Assembly (NCBI GenBank): GCA_016699305.1 | Contig: CP064970.1 | Location: 434,001-498,000 of the forward strand | Direction of reading: 5' to 3' | DNA from: Alphaproteobacteria bacterium | Lineage (GTDB): Bacteria > Pseudomonadota > Alphaproteobacteria > GCA-016699305 | Length of the DNA: 64,000 nucleotides | Shown here: in pieces, positions 56,598 to 64,000 of the stretch | How the letters are laid out: each line of letters starts with the position of its first letter | Numbering within the stretch: the stretch's first letter is position 1 | The notes under the pieces: model-generated | Told to the model about the DNA's origin: nothing | Seen by the model: the letters and a program-made list of their open reading frames with translations, nothing else | The model's database searches: none | Translations under genes and position numbers: made by a program

Positions 56598-56646
56598 CTT
56601 TTCTGCAATACCCGATTGGCTATGATATAACCTCGCATCATTGCGT

Positions 56647-56722
56647 GGGCCTGTAGTTCAGCGGTTAGAACGCACCGCTCATAACGGTGTTGTCGCAGGT
56701 TCGAATCCTGCCGGGCCCACCA
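56647..56722 (+). tRNA. tRNA with CAT anticodon, probably tRNA-Ile2 (lysidine-modified)
   Basis: The sequence starts GGGCCTGTAGTTCAGCGGTT, has anticodon loop CTCATAA (CAT), a T-arm GCAGGTTCGAATCCTGC, and ends CGGGCCCACCA with encoded CCA. The acceptor GGGCCTG/CGGGCCC is like that of alphaproteobacterial tRNA-Ile(GAT), and differs from the elongator Met type. So Ile2 is favoured over Met. The modified C34 (lysidine) would be made by TilS, which is not in this window. Confidence 0.85.
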
Positions 56723-56750
56723 AACTTCTCTTACCAAGAATCCACCGACA

Positions 56751-57269
56751 TCAAACCCCGCCTATCTCGATGGATGGTTCCAACAATTCCTTCAGCGCCA
56801 AGCCATGAGAATGGATGAAACTTAACGAAGGCAGATGCGCCATCGGCACCCATTGCAGACGGTTCCCCTCGGGGCCTGTCCAGGTGACGGTGACGGGATC
56901 GGGAAGCGGGCCGGGATAGTCCATGACCCAGTATATGCGCGTGCAGGCATAATAGCGGTGAGGGTCCTCGTCCTCGTGGTAAAAGCCAAGGACATGGCTG
57001 TAGGTCTTGGTCGGCTCGCCCCTGGGCAGTGTTAGCTCCGTCTCTTCCCTCAGCTCACGGGCAAGGGCAGCGCGCAGCTCCTCGCCTGGATCGATCCCAC
57101 CGCCAGGAAATTCGGCCATACCCGGCGCGTAATCCTGCCATGACAGCAGCACATGGCCACGACAACGCAACAGCGCATAGATCGCCGTGCGCTCATAGAT
57201 CATATCCTGCGGCCCAGGGAAGCACCGCTTGCCGCGTATGTCGTGGAATTCGGTGATGGTCGTCGTCAT
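56751..57269 (-). CDS. Nudix hydrolase 1 of a tandem trio
   Basis: The 172-aa product has a Nudix box at residues 57-79 (GGIDPGEELRAALARELREE): the RExxxEE glutamates are present but the usual Gly near the end is Glu (ETEL). It contains LLSWQDYAPGMAEFPGG, shared in form with the two upstream copies. The start at 57269 overlaps the stop of the preceding gene (ATGA), which decides against an upstream ATG that would add 29 residues. It is the last gene of the GT2-Nudix-Nudix-Nudix run. Substrates of such proteins are nucleoside diphosphates linked to another moiety. Confidence 0.85.
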   Translation of the reverse strand: MTTTITEFHDIRGKRCFPGPQDMIYERTAIYALLRCRGHVLLSWQDYAPGMAEFPGGGIDPGEELRAALARELREETELTLPRGEPTKTYSHVLGFYHEDEDPHRYYACTRIYWVMDYPGPLPDPVTVTWTGPEGNRLQWVPMAHLPSLSFIHSHGLALKELLEPSIEIGGV

Positions 57270-57775
57270 GGCAGATACTCCGGCGCGATCACGTGCAAAG
57301 CCCGTGCATGCGGATAGGTGATGCGGACTGAGCCTAGGCTTTCTAAAGAAACCCATTGCAACCGATTGCCTTCGGGTCCCGTGAACGCTGTGCCTATCGG
57401 ATTCGGCAATGTCCCTTCATAGTCCATGACCCAATAGGTTTGATGGTGAATGGAGTAGCTCGGCGGGGTGCCTTGGATGTGATAGACGCCGTTTTTTTGA
57501 TGGTATTCGTTCTGGGGCGACGCATCCGGCAACACCAGCCCCGACTCTTCAAGGACTTCACGGTGCAAGGCGTCGCCGATGGATTCGCCCTCATCGATCT
57601 TGCCGCCGAGCAGTTCGGCTAAATCCGGCGCGTAATTCTGCCAGGACAGCAGAGTGTGCCCTTTGGCAATCAGGAATACATAAACGCCGTGCCTGTCATG
57701 AATTTCCTCGCCCGGTGCGGGATGGTATTCCCGGCCCCAACGATCATAAAAAGACATAGGCTCATTCATCGTCAT
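57266..57775 (-). CDS. Nudix hydrolase 2 of a tandem trio
   Basis: The 169-aa protein has a fully canonical Nudix box (GGKIDEGESIGDALHREVLE then ESGL) at about residues 58-80, with all metal-binding glutamates. It aligns with copy 1 along its length (LLSWQNYAPDLAELLGG; YWVMDYEGTLPNP). It overlaps both neighbours in the operon: its start lies within the end of copy 3, and its stop overlaps the start of copy 1. A start at 57769 is also possible. Confidence 0.87.
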   Translation of the reverse strand: MTMNEPMSFYDRWGREYHPAPGEEIHDRHGVYVFLIAKGHTLLSWQNYAPDLAELLGGKIDEGESIGDALHREVLEESGLVLPDASPQNEYHQKNGVYHIQGTPPSYSIHHQTYWVMDYEGTLPNPIGTAFTGPEGNRLQWVSLESLGSVRITYPHARALHVIAPEYLP

Positions 57776-58265
57776 GCCCTTTCATCAAAAATTCCGCCGC
57801 TTTCTGATGGATAAAATTGAACGTCACCCTAGGCAAGTCGGCGCGCGCCACCCAACGCAAGGTGCTTCCATCATTGCCGCGCCATGCTTCCTGATTAAGG
57901 GCGCAGGCCTCACCCGAAAAATCCGCCGCGCAATACACATGCCTCAAGTTCCAAAAGCGACCGGATTCATAGGCATCCGTATAATGCGACAAGGTGGTGC
58001 GCAAACAGGAAATCAACGCATCGGGCGGCAGATCCATACCCGTGGCCGCGCGGAATGCAGGGCGAAGGGCATGTTCCTCGCTCTCGCCTATTTTGATACT
58101 GCCACCAGGGAATTCTGCCAAAGTCTGCGCATGAGCGGGCCACAACAGCAGCACACGACCTTGAGACACGCAGATCGCATACACACCCAGCCGGTCCCGA
58201 ATGGGCGAGCCGTCCCAGCTGCGCGGCTGACCTTCGGTATCGTAAAAGACTTCGCTTGGATTCAT
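57762..58265 (-). CDS. Nudix-fold protein 3 of a tandem trio, degenerate active site
   Basis: The 167-aa product shares the trio's frame (LLLWPAHAQTLAEFPGG; WNLRHVYCAADFSGE), but the Nudix box reads GGSIKIGESEEHALRPAFRA then ATGM (about 54-77). The three glutamates in REUxEE that bind metal are all replaced, giving RPAFRAA. It is therefore likely inactive as a hydrolase and may bind a ligand or form a complex with its active partners. It follows the GT2 stop by one nucleotide (TAAG ATG) and overlaps copy 2 by 14 nt. Confidence 0.82.
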   Translation of the reverse strand: MNPSEVFYDTEGQPRSWDGSPIRDRLGVYAICVSQGRVLLLWPAHAQTLAEFPGGSIKIGESEEHALRPAFRAATGMDLPPDALISCLRTTLSHYTDAYESGRFWNLRHVYCAADFSGEACALNQEAWRGNDGSTLRWVARADLPRVTFNFIHQKAAEFLMKGHDDE

Positions 58266-58266
58266 C

Positions 58267-59025
58267 TTAATCTGCCTCGACGCCCGTCTCTAGCGAAGCG
58301 GTGCGCGACTTCAGCCACAACACGCCCAGCACATCGACGATCCCCACCAATCCGCGTCGCCAGTTGGTGTATTTGGTATGCCCGCGCCGCCGGGGTCGAT
58401 GACGCACAGTGGTCAGCGCCACATGGTGGCCATATAGCTTGAACAGTGCCGGTTCATAGCGATGCATGCCCTCGAAGAAAGGCAGTGCCATATGATGTTC
58501 GGGACGGAATAGCTTGACGCCGCAGGCGCTGTCCGGACAGCCATCCTTCAAAAGCATTTTACGAATAGAGTTGGCGACCGCGCTGGCCACACGTTTGCTC
58601 CAGGCATCATGACGATGCACGCGCAGTCCGGCCAGCAAGATGCCGCGCCCGGCCATATGCTCCTGGTCAAGGGCGGTATCGAACAGCCGAGGTAGATCGC
58701 TGGGATCGTTCTGGCCGTCGCCGTCCATGGTCATGACCCAGGCCCCACGCGCCGCCGCAATGCCGTTACGACGCGCCCGGCTTTGCCCCAAAGGACGGGA
58801 ATGACGGATCACACGCACGCGGGGATCACTGGCGCGGCAGGCCAGCGCTTCCTTGGCTGTCCCGTCACGGCTACCGTCATCCACGATGATGATTTCATAG
58901 TTTTCGCCCACCAAGGGCTGACGTTGGGTTGCCGTCTTAATCTCGGCCACCAATGGCTCGATATTGCCCTCCTCGTCACGGGCCGGAATGACAAAAGAAA
59001 GGATGGGCGCGGAAGTTTCGCTCAT
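58267..59025 (-). CDS. Family 2 glycosyltransferase (dolichol/polyprenyl-phosphate type)
   Basis: From ATG at 59025 the protein is 252 aa. It has the GT2 fold: LSFVIPARDEEGNIEPLV at the start, YEIIIVDDGSRDGT, MTMDGDGQNDPSDLP (DxD-like) and the C-terminal RRRGHTKYTNWRRG, typical of undecaprenyl- or dolichyl-phosphate sugar transferases. It lacks the two C-terminal helices of some ArnC-like enzymes. The gene leads an operon with three Nudix-fold genes, which is unusual. Confidence 0.88.
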   Translation of the reverse strand: MSETSAPILSFVIPARDEEGNIEPLVAEIKTATQRQPLVGENYEIIIVDDGSRDGTAKEALACRASDPRVRVIRHSRPLGQSRARRNGIAAARGAWVMTMDGDGQNDPSDLPRLFDTALDQEHMAGRGILLAGLRVHRHDAWSKRVASAVANSIRKMLLKDGCPDSACGVKLFRPEHHMALPFFEGMHRYEPALFKLYGHHVALTTVRHRPRRRGHTKYTNWRRGLVGIVDVLGVLWLKSRTASLETGVEAD

Positions 59026-59173
59026 AGGGCGGTGTCCTGATTTTGCGTGTATCTTGCTAGGAAGTCTAACCGAAGCCACGCGAATCTGCACAATCTGTGT
59101 CGGGACGCTCAAAACTTATCCAATACTTAACCGAAACGTATCATGCTATCCCGGTCAGCCCAAGGGATAGGCC

Positions 59174-59683
59174 ATGACCACACTGCACGCACAGATCACC
59201 CCAGCCCTGATATGGGAACTGGCCAGAAAGACCAAGCGGTTGGAAATGACCTCCGACCGCCTCAAAATATTGCGCCGCAAGGCCTTTGACCCCAGCGTGG
59301 CCAGCCCCGACAAACCCCAATCCGATAATCCCCGTCATGCCAAGTTGCTGGGCGAGATTGAAATTGCCGAAGAACAAGAGCGCCGACTATTGAATCGCAT
59401 CCGCAAGATCGAAGACATACACACCCTGGCTCAAAAAAACCGCCGTCGCAAACCCGAGGTCAGCCTGTCTCCCAGCCGCTTTGAAAACCCAAAACGCAAG
59501 CCCAAGGATCCCCGACTGTTAATCCTCTTCCTGTTGCTTTTCATGCTGAATTGGTCGGCCATCGACAAGCGCCAGATGGAAGCCAAGAAAATGCAAAGAG
59601 AAAGGCAAGCCAAGACACGAATCTCCCGCCAAATGGCTTTATCCATGCCTGGAAGCGGCAGATCGGGACATCAGACGGCCTAA
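59174..59683 (+). CDS. Unknown single-pass membrane protein with coiled coil, 169 aa
   Basis: No family recognised. It has a long helical, charged N-terminal part (residues 5-110), a strongly hydrophobic helix (about 114-128, RLLILFLLLFMLNW) and a basic tail. It begins 148 nt from the divergent glycosyltransferase. AGGGATAGGCC lies before the ATG. It is likely an inner-membrane protein with its N-terminal coiled part in the cytoplasm. Confidence 0.55.
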   Translation: MTTLHAQITPALIWELARKTKRLEMTSDRLKILRRKAFDPSVASPDKPQSDNPRHAKLLGEIEIAEEQERRLLNRIRKIEDIHTLAQKNRRRKPEVSLSPSRFENPKRKPKDPRLLILFLLLFMLNWSAIDKRQMEAKKMQRERQAKTRISRQMALSMPGSGRSGHQTA

Positions 59684-59800
59684 AAAATTCCCTCGCGATA
59701 ACCGTTAGTCCTGAAAGCAAGGCTTTACCTTTACAGACGGCGAACTAATTGTTAGTTTCAGCGGAAGTTTCAATAAACCTCCGTGCAAGGGGAACTGCCG

Positions 59801-60199
59801 ATGGCTCGCGTTACCGTTGAAGATTGTGTCGAAAAGGTGCCAAACCGCTTTGAGTTGGTGATGGCTGCCGCCCATCGCGCACGCGCGATCGGCTCGGGGG
59901 CGATGATCCATGTCGATCGTGACCGCGATAAAAATCCTGTCATAGCTCTGCGAGAAATCGCCGAAGAAAAAATCAGCCCGGATGAGCTGAAAGAGAGCCT
60001 GATTCGTGGTTATCAAAAGCGCCTAGAAACAGACCAGCCCGAGGCAGAAGAACAGCAATTGGCTGAATTGATGGCTGATGAAATGACTTGGGCAGGCCGC
60101 GACTCACGCGAGTCCGAGATATCTTCGGAAATGTCCACCATGGACGAGGAGGGCGGAGAGATCATTGACGACACGGGAGATGACGTTCAAGACGAATAG
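59801..60199 (+). CDS. rpoZ: RNA polymerase subunit omega
   Basis: Omega assists assembly of RNA polymerase and takes part in ppGpp binding. From ATG at 59801 (preceded by AAGGGGA) it is 132 aa, with [20 protein letters not shown] and [12 protein letters not shown]. The C-terminal half is a long acidic tail, usual for alphaproteobacteria. It is placed just before rsh, a common order. Confidence 0.95.
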   Translation: MARVTVEDCVEKVPNRFELVMAAAHRARAIGSGAMIHVDRDRDKNPVIALREIAEEKISPDELKESLIRGYQKRLETDQPEAEEQQLAELMADEMTWAGRDSRESEISSEMSTMDEEGGEIIDDTGDDVQDE

Positions 60200-60255
60200 G
60201 TCTGTGACTCGGACCCTTTCACGCCTCGTTAACCTTAACGGGCAAGACTGAATCC

Positions 60256-62550
60256 ATGACAGAATTCTCCGTTCCTGCCCCCCCCACTACGGAGATGTCG
60301 CCCGCCATCGCTTTGTCGGTTTCAAACACCGCAAAGCCCCAGACGGAGTCTACTCTTTCCCCCGTCTCATCATGGACATCGCCCGAGCCTTTGATCGCGC
60401 GCGTGCGTGCCTATGACCCCGATTGCGATGCCGATCTTTTACGGCGCGCCTTTGAGTTTTCCCTAACATCGCATGGCACGCAGCTCCGCGCATCGGGAGA
60501 GCCTTACTTCTCGCATCCGGTAGAAGTGGCCAACATTCTGGCCGATATGCGCCTGGACACCGAATCCATCGCCACCGCCCTGCTGCACGACACGCTGGAA
60601 GACACGCTGGCCACGCCCGACAAGATCGAGCAACTCTTTGGATCTCAGGTTCTGCGTCTGGTGGATGGCGTCACAAAACTTTCTCGCATCGAAATCCAAA
60701 GCGAGCAACTTAAGCAAGCCGAGAATTTCCGAAAATTCGTGCTGGCCATGTCGCGCGATATTCGTGTGCTTTTAGTCAAACTGGCCGACCGTTTACACAA
60801 CATGCGCACCCTGCGTTTTCTGTCGGCTCCCGAAAAACGCCAGCGCATCGCGCGCGAAACCATGGAAATCTATGCGCCCTTGGCCGAGCGCATGGGCATC
60901 AAACAGATGCAAGAAGAGTTGGAGGATCTGGCCTTTCTTGAATTGCATAGCGACGAGCGCGCGGCCATCTTGGGACACCTGGGCCAATTGCGTCAGGAAG
61001 GCAGCGGCCTTATCAGCCGCGTGATCAACGAACTGCGACGCACCTTGCAAGATGGCGGCGTCCAGGCCGAGGTCGCCGGGCGCGAAAAAACACCCTGGTC
61101 AATCTGGCGCAAGATGCAGCGTAAGAATGTCGCTTTCGAACAGCTCTCCGACATCATGGCTTTTCGCATCATGGTCGATAGCGTGGGCGAGTGCTATCAA
61201 TCCCTTGGAGCCATCCACAGTCATTATTCCGTGGTGCCGGGACGGTTCAAGGACTACATCTCGACGCCTAAGCCGAACCACTACCAAAGCCTACACACCA
61301 CCGTCGTCGGCCCTGAAAAACGGCGCGTGGAGATCCAAATCCGCACCCGCGCCATGCATGAGATCGCCGAGCTGGGTATCGCGGCTCACTGGGCCTATAA
61401 GCACGGTGACGAGGCGCGTGAAGGACGGCAATATCGCTGGCTGCGTGAATTGCTGGAAATCTTGGAGCATGCCGGTAAGCCCGAAGAGTTTCTGGAACAT
61501 ACCAAGCTGGAACTGTTCCAAGACGAGGTGTTCTGCTTTACCCCAAAGGGCGACTTGATCGTTCTGCCGCGCGGCAGCACACTCATAGATTTCGCCTATG
61601 CCGTGCACAGCCGCATCGGGGATTCCTGCGCCGGAGCCAAGGTCAATAGCCGCATGGTGCCGTTGCGCACCGCGCTGCGCAACGGCGATATGGTCGAGAT
61701 CGTCACTTCAAAGACCCAAAACCCCTCGCCCGAATGGGAGCGTTTTGTGGTCACCGGTCGCGCTCGTTCGCGCATTCGCCGCTTTGTCAGGCAAAAGCAG
61801 CGCCACGAATACATCGCTCTTGGTCGTGGATTATTGGATCGTCTGGCTAGCCAGGAACACAAGGATATCTCGGACAAAGCGCTCGAACCCCTGCTCAAGC
61901 AATTCCAGTCCGCCACGGTCGAAGACCTTTACGCCAATATCGGTGCCTCGCTGCAAAGCCCGCGCGAGGTCTTTTATACCCTCTTTCCCGATACGCGCCC
62001 GCGCCCGGTCGAAAAGCTACCCAGCGTCTCGCACAAGATCACGCATGCGAAATCCGAGCCGGCAAAGGTGCCCAACGGTAAAAAGGCCACGCCTTCGCCC
62101 CTGTTGCTGCGCGGATTGATCCCCGGCATGGCCATTCATTTCGCGCGTTGCTGCCATCCCCTGCCTGGCGATCCCATCGTCGGAATCGTGACCACCGGCA
62201 AAGGCGTGACCATCCACACATCCGATTGCGGCACCCTGGACAGTTTCTCGCAAAGCCCCGAACGTTGGATCGATGTAGCATGGGAGGATCAGAATGGGCG
62301 ACCGGCCAAGATGGTGGGACGTTTGAATATGATCCTGGCCAACCAGCCGAATTCTCTGGCCGCCGTCACCGCCTCGATCGGCAAACACAACGGCAATATC
62401 ATCAATTTTAAGATCACCAACCGCGCCAGCGATTTCTTTGAATTGCTGTTGGATATCGAAGTGGAGAATGTGAAACACCTGAACAACGTCACCGCCGCCT
62501 TGCGATCCCTGTCCGCCGTCTGTTCGGTGGATCGTCGGCGCGGACGCTGA
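60256..62550 (+). CDS. rsh: Bifunctional (p)ppGpp synthetase/hydrolase (RelA/SpoT homologue)
   Basis: Rsh makes and degrades the alarmone (p)ppGpp. It is 764 aa. The hydrolase domain has His87 and the HD motif at 111-112 (LLHDTLEDT) and is intact. The synthetase domain has RFKDYISTPKPNHYQSLHT near 335-353. TGS (VFCFTPKGDLIVLPRGSTLIDFAYAVH in part, near 425-450) and a C-terminal ACT domain follow. All motifs for both activities look intact. The first 40 residues are a low-complexity extension. It lies 56 nt after rpoZ. Confidence 0.95.
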   Translation: MTEFSVPAPPTTEMSPAIALSVSNTAKPQTESTLSPVSSWTSPEPLIARVRAYDPDCDADLLRRAFEFSLTSHGTQLRASGEPYFSHPVEVANILADMRLDTESIATALLHDTLEDTLATPDKIEQLFGSQVLRLVDGVTKLSRIEIQSEQLKQAENFRKFVLAMSRDIRVLLVKLADRLHNMRTLRFLSAPEKRQRIARETMEIYAPLAERMGIKQMQEELEDLAFLELHSDERAAILGHLGQLRQEGSGLISRVINELRRTLQDGGVQAEVAGREKTPWSIWRKMQRKNVAFEQLSDIMAFRIMVDSVGECYQSLGAIHSHYSVVPGRFKDYISTPKPNHYQSLHTTVVGPEKRRVEIQIRTRAMHEIAELGIAAHWAYKHGDEAREGRQYRWLRELLEILEHAGKPEEFLEHTKLELFQDEVFCFTPKGDLIVLPRGSTLIDFAYAVHSRIGDSCAGAKVNSRMVPLRTALRNGDMVEIVTSKTQNPSPEWERFVVTGRARSRIRRFVRQKQRHEYIALGRGLLDRLASQEHKDISDKALEPLLKQFQSATVEDLYANIGASLQSPREVFYTLFPDTRPRPVEKLPSVSHKITHAKSEPAKVPNGKKATPSPLLLRGLIPGMAIHFARCCHPLPGDPIVGIVTTGKGVTIHTSDCGTLDSFSQSPERWIDVAWEDQNGRPAKMVGRLNMILANQPNSLAAVTASIGKHNGNIINFKITNRASDFFELLLDIEVENVKHLNNVTAALRSLSAVCSVDRRRGR

Positions 62551-62568
62551 AGAAACATGAGCATTCAA

Positions 62569-62781
62569 ATGGATTCCCGTATGCGCGGAAATGACGTTGA
62601 GAGAAGCAAGAATCTAAGAAACGCCGTTTCTGGCTGTAAGCAGACGTCCCTTTCAGAGTCACCCCCGCGAAGACGGGGGTCCATCTCCTGTCCTGGAGGT
62701 TGGCACAGAGGTTCAGAAAATTCCGCGATCCCACAGGATCGTCAACGGCAGGTGATGGATTCCCGCATGCGCGGGAATGAC
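62569..62781. repeat. REP-type palindrome cluster, copy 3 (three units)
   Basis: Three GC-rich palindromes occur: 62569-62594 (ATGGATTCCCGTATGCGCGG then AAATGAC), 62658-62688 (GTCACCCCCGCGAAGACGGG then GGTCCATCTCC), and 62754-62781 (GTGATGGATTCCCGCATGCG then CGGGAATGAC). The units alternate in direction. They fill the gap between rsh and acpS, and show the same core as copies 1 and 2. Confidence 0.82.
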
Positions 62782-62873
62782 ATTTGCGAGGTAAGAGATA
62801 AACCAATAAGTGTCATCCTTCGTGTTACTCAGTATGTCTGCCCCGTTCATATGAACCAACGGGCCCTGGCGAT

Positions 62874-63272
62874 ATGATTCTTGGCATCGGCACCGATCTT
62901 GTGGATATCGACCGCATCGAGCGCATGTTGGAACGCTATGGTCCTCGCTTTGCGCAGCGTCTGTTCACCGCACATGAACGCCAGCGCGCCCAGGCCAATG
63001 CCCGCCCTGCCGCCATCTATGCCAAACGCTTTGCCGCCAAGGAAGCCGTCGTCAAGGCGCTGGGCACGGGCTTTCGCCAGGGCATCTCGTGGCAAGACAT
63101 TGAGGTGGTCGAAGACGATCTGGGCAAGCCCTTGTTGCGCCTACATGGCAAAGCTGCCCAGCATTTGGATAGAATCCATTTGGAATCAAATAAATATATC
63201 CATCTCTCCCTCAGCGACGAACCACCCTATGCCCTGGCCTTTGTGGTCATTGAGATTGCGGAAAAGCTTTGA
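62874..63272 (+). CDS. acpS: Holo-[acyl-carrier-protein] synthase
   Basis: AcpS attaches 4'-phosphopantetheine to acyl carrier protein. It is 132 aa with MILGIGTDLVDIDRIERML (metal Asp), FTAHERQRAQ, and YAKRFAAKEAVVKALGTG (metal Glu) motifs. It stands between rsh and lepB, as in many alphaproteobacteria. No obvious Shine-Dalgarno sequence lies before the ATG. Confidence 0.95.
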   Translation: MILGIGTDLVDIDRIERMLERYGPRFAQRLFTAHERQRAQANARPAAIYAKRFAAKEAVVKALGTGFRQGISWQDIEVVEDDLGKPLLRLHGKAAQHLDRIHLESNKYIHLSLSDEPPYALAFVVIEIAEKL

Positions 63273-63384
63273 TCCCATCGATCAAAGATGGCTATTCTTT
63301 CCGCTGGTCGGGTTTACTCCCTCAGCTTTCGTCCGTGGGGATGAAAGCACCACAAGAAGCCCCTGACTCTTGGATTGGAACAAC

Positions 63385-64000
63385 GTGCGCCATACTCAAC
63401 ACACCAAAACCCAGACCGACCCGGCCAAGCTGCACGACTCTTCGGACAGCTTCGGTTCTTTGATCCGGCTGATTATTTATGCGGCGTTGGTGGCTTTGGT
63501 CGTGCGCGCCGTGGGGCTGGAGCCGTTCACGATCCCCTCTTCCTCGATGGTGCCGACATTGTTGGTGGGAGACTTCGTGTTCGTGTCCAAGGGCAGTTAT
63601 GGATATAGCAGTATGTCCACAATGCCCCTCGTTCCTAAAATGTTTGATGGCCGTCTGATGTTCACGCCGCCCAAGCGGGGCGATGTTGCGGTCTTCAAAT
63701 TACCGCGCGATGGCAAGACCGACTATATCAAGCGCCTCATCGGCATGCCCGGTGATCGCATCCAGATGCGCGAAGGCCGTTTGTATATCAATGGCGAGAT
63801 GGTGGCGCGCGCCTATATGGGCACGGTGCGCATGGCCTCGCCCTATGGCGGCCCCGGAGCCTCGGCCACCGTGTATCGGGAAACCCTGCCCGGCGGACGC
63901 GAACACATCATCTTGGAAGAATCCGACCATCACCCCTTGGATAACACGCCCGAATATCTGGTGCCCGAAGGGCATTATTTCATGATGGGCGACAACCGCG
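63385..64000 (+). CDS. lepB: Signal peptidase I, N-terminal part (runs off the right edge)
   Basis: LepB cleaves signal peptides from exported proteins. About 205 codons are present. A GTG start at 63385 has GGA before it. A membrane helix lies at about residues 27-45. The catalytic Ser54 is in FTIPSSSMVPTLL, and the Lys general base is Lys116 in DYIKRLIGMPGD. The MGDNR motif is cut by the window end. The sequence GYSSMSTMPLVPKMFDGRL between the two catalytic motifs is a loop typical of the alphaproteobacterial form. Confidence 0.94.
   Translation, partial: MRHTQHTKTQTDPAKLHDSSDSFGSLIRLIIYAALVALVVRAVGLEPFTIPSSSMVPTLLVGDFVFVSKGSYGYSSMSTMPLVPKMFDGRLMFTPPKRGDVAVFKLPRDGKTDYIKRLIGMPGDRIQMREGRLYINGEMVARAYMGTVRMASPYGGPGASATVYRETLPGGREHIILEESDHHPLDNTPEYLVPEGHYFMMGDNR

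Noticed and set aside
56306..56737. A minus-strand ORF of 143 aa with the segment WARQDSNLRQ
   Set aside because: It is the antisense of alaS plus the tRNA gene; this peptide is a well-known false translation of tRNA flanks.

Overview
The window looks like a chromosomal segment of an alphaproteobacterium. The evidence is a CtrA-type cell-cycle regulator whose DNA-binding domain is almost the same as that known from Caulobacter, small DUF1150 and DUF465 proteins, a short-form SRP RNA, a class A RNase P RNA, and the order rpoZ, rsh, acpS, lepB at the right end. Base composition is moderately GC-rich by eye, with one clear AT-rich patch around 19.9-20.8 kb. I cannot name a genus; a free-living, flagellated, envelope-rich member of a deep or Rhodospirillales-like lineage would fit. 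Most of the window is housekeeping DNA, and no prophage, CRISPR array or transposase gene was seen.

Layout, left to right. 0-9.3 kb: the N-terminal part of lon, SRP RNA, dnaX, a zinc or manganese uptake operon (small membrane protein, znuC, znuB, znuA), fliJ and fliI, and divergent ctrA. 9.3-18.3 kb: the zinc-finger half of a prepilin peptidase, a Thg1-like 3'-5' nucleotidyltransferase, tsaD-tatB-tatC-rsmE, and a four-gene type IV pilus/type II secretion-like operon (ATPase, platform protein, two single-pass membrane proteins) with no pilin or secretin. 18.3-25.9 kb: a DUF465 gene, an orphan ParA, a REP-type repeat, the tail of a broken second kdpC, an AT-rich lipoprotein gene, then kdpC, kdpB, a frameshifted kdpA and kdpF on the minus strand, and tRNA-Glu. 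26-36 kb: holC, the catalytic half of a prepilin peptidase, rlmN, rnpB, a type I secretion ABC transporter with its HlyD partner, a solitary nuoD and an unknown gene. 36-47.3 kb: malic enzyme, FkbM methyltransferase, sensor histidine kinase, rpsU, a DUF1150 gene, a D,D-carboxypeptidase with SPOR domain, gmd, a HIT protein and a diguanylate cyclase. 47.3-59 kb: rpsF-rpsR-rplI, yraN, gltX, a second REP element, alaS, a CAU-anticodon tRNA, and a glycosyltransferase with three tandem Nudix genes. 59-64 kb: rpoZ, rsh, a third REP cluster, acpS and the start of lepB.

How it fits together. Several genes for regulation by phosphorylation and nucleotide signals are present (CtrA, a PAS histidine kinase, a GGDEF protein, Rsh). 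Envelope traffic is well represented (Tat, type I secretion, signal peptidase I, prepilin peptidase halves, pilus-like motor). The features most worth a second look are: the prepilin peptidase split into two genes 17 kb apart; the pilus-like operon that lacks its pilin; the bacterial Thg1-like protein; the GT2 plus three-Nudix operon, in which one Nudix has lost its metal-binding glutamates; the duplicated kdpC tail beside an AT-rich insert; and a hairpin/promoter block shared upstream of rpsU and rpsF. No single locus can be claimed as a proven new system from sequence reading alone.
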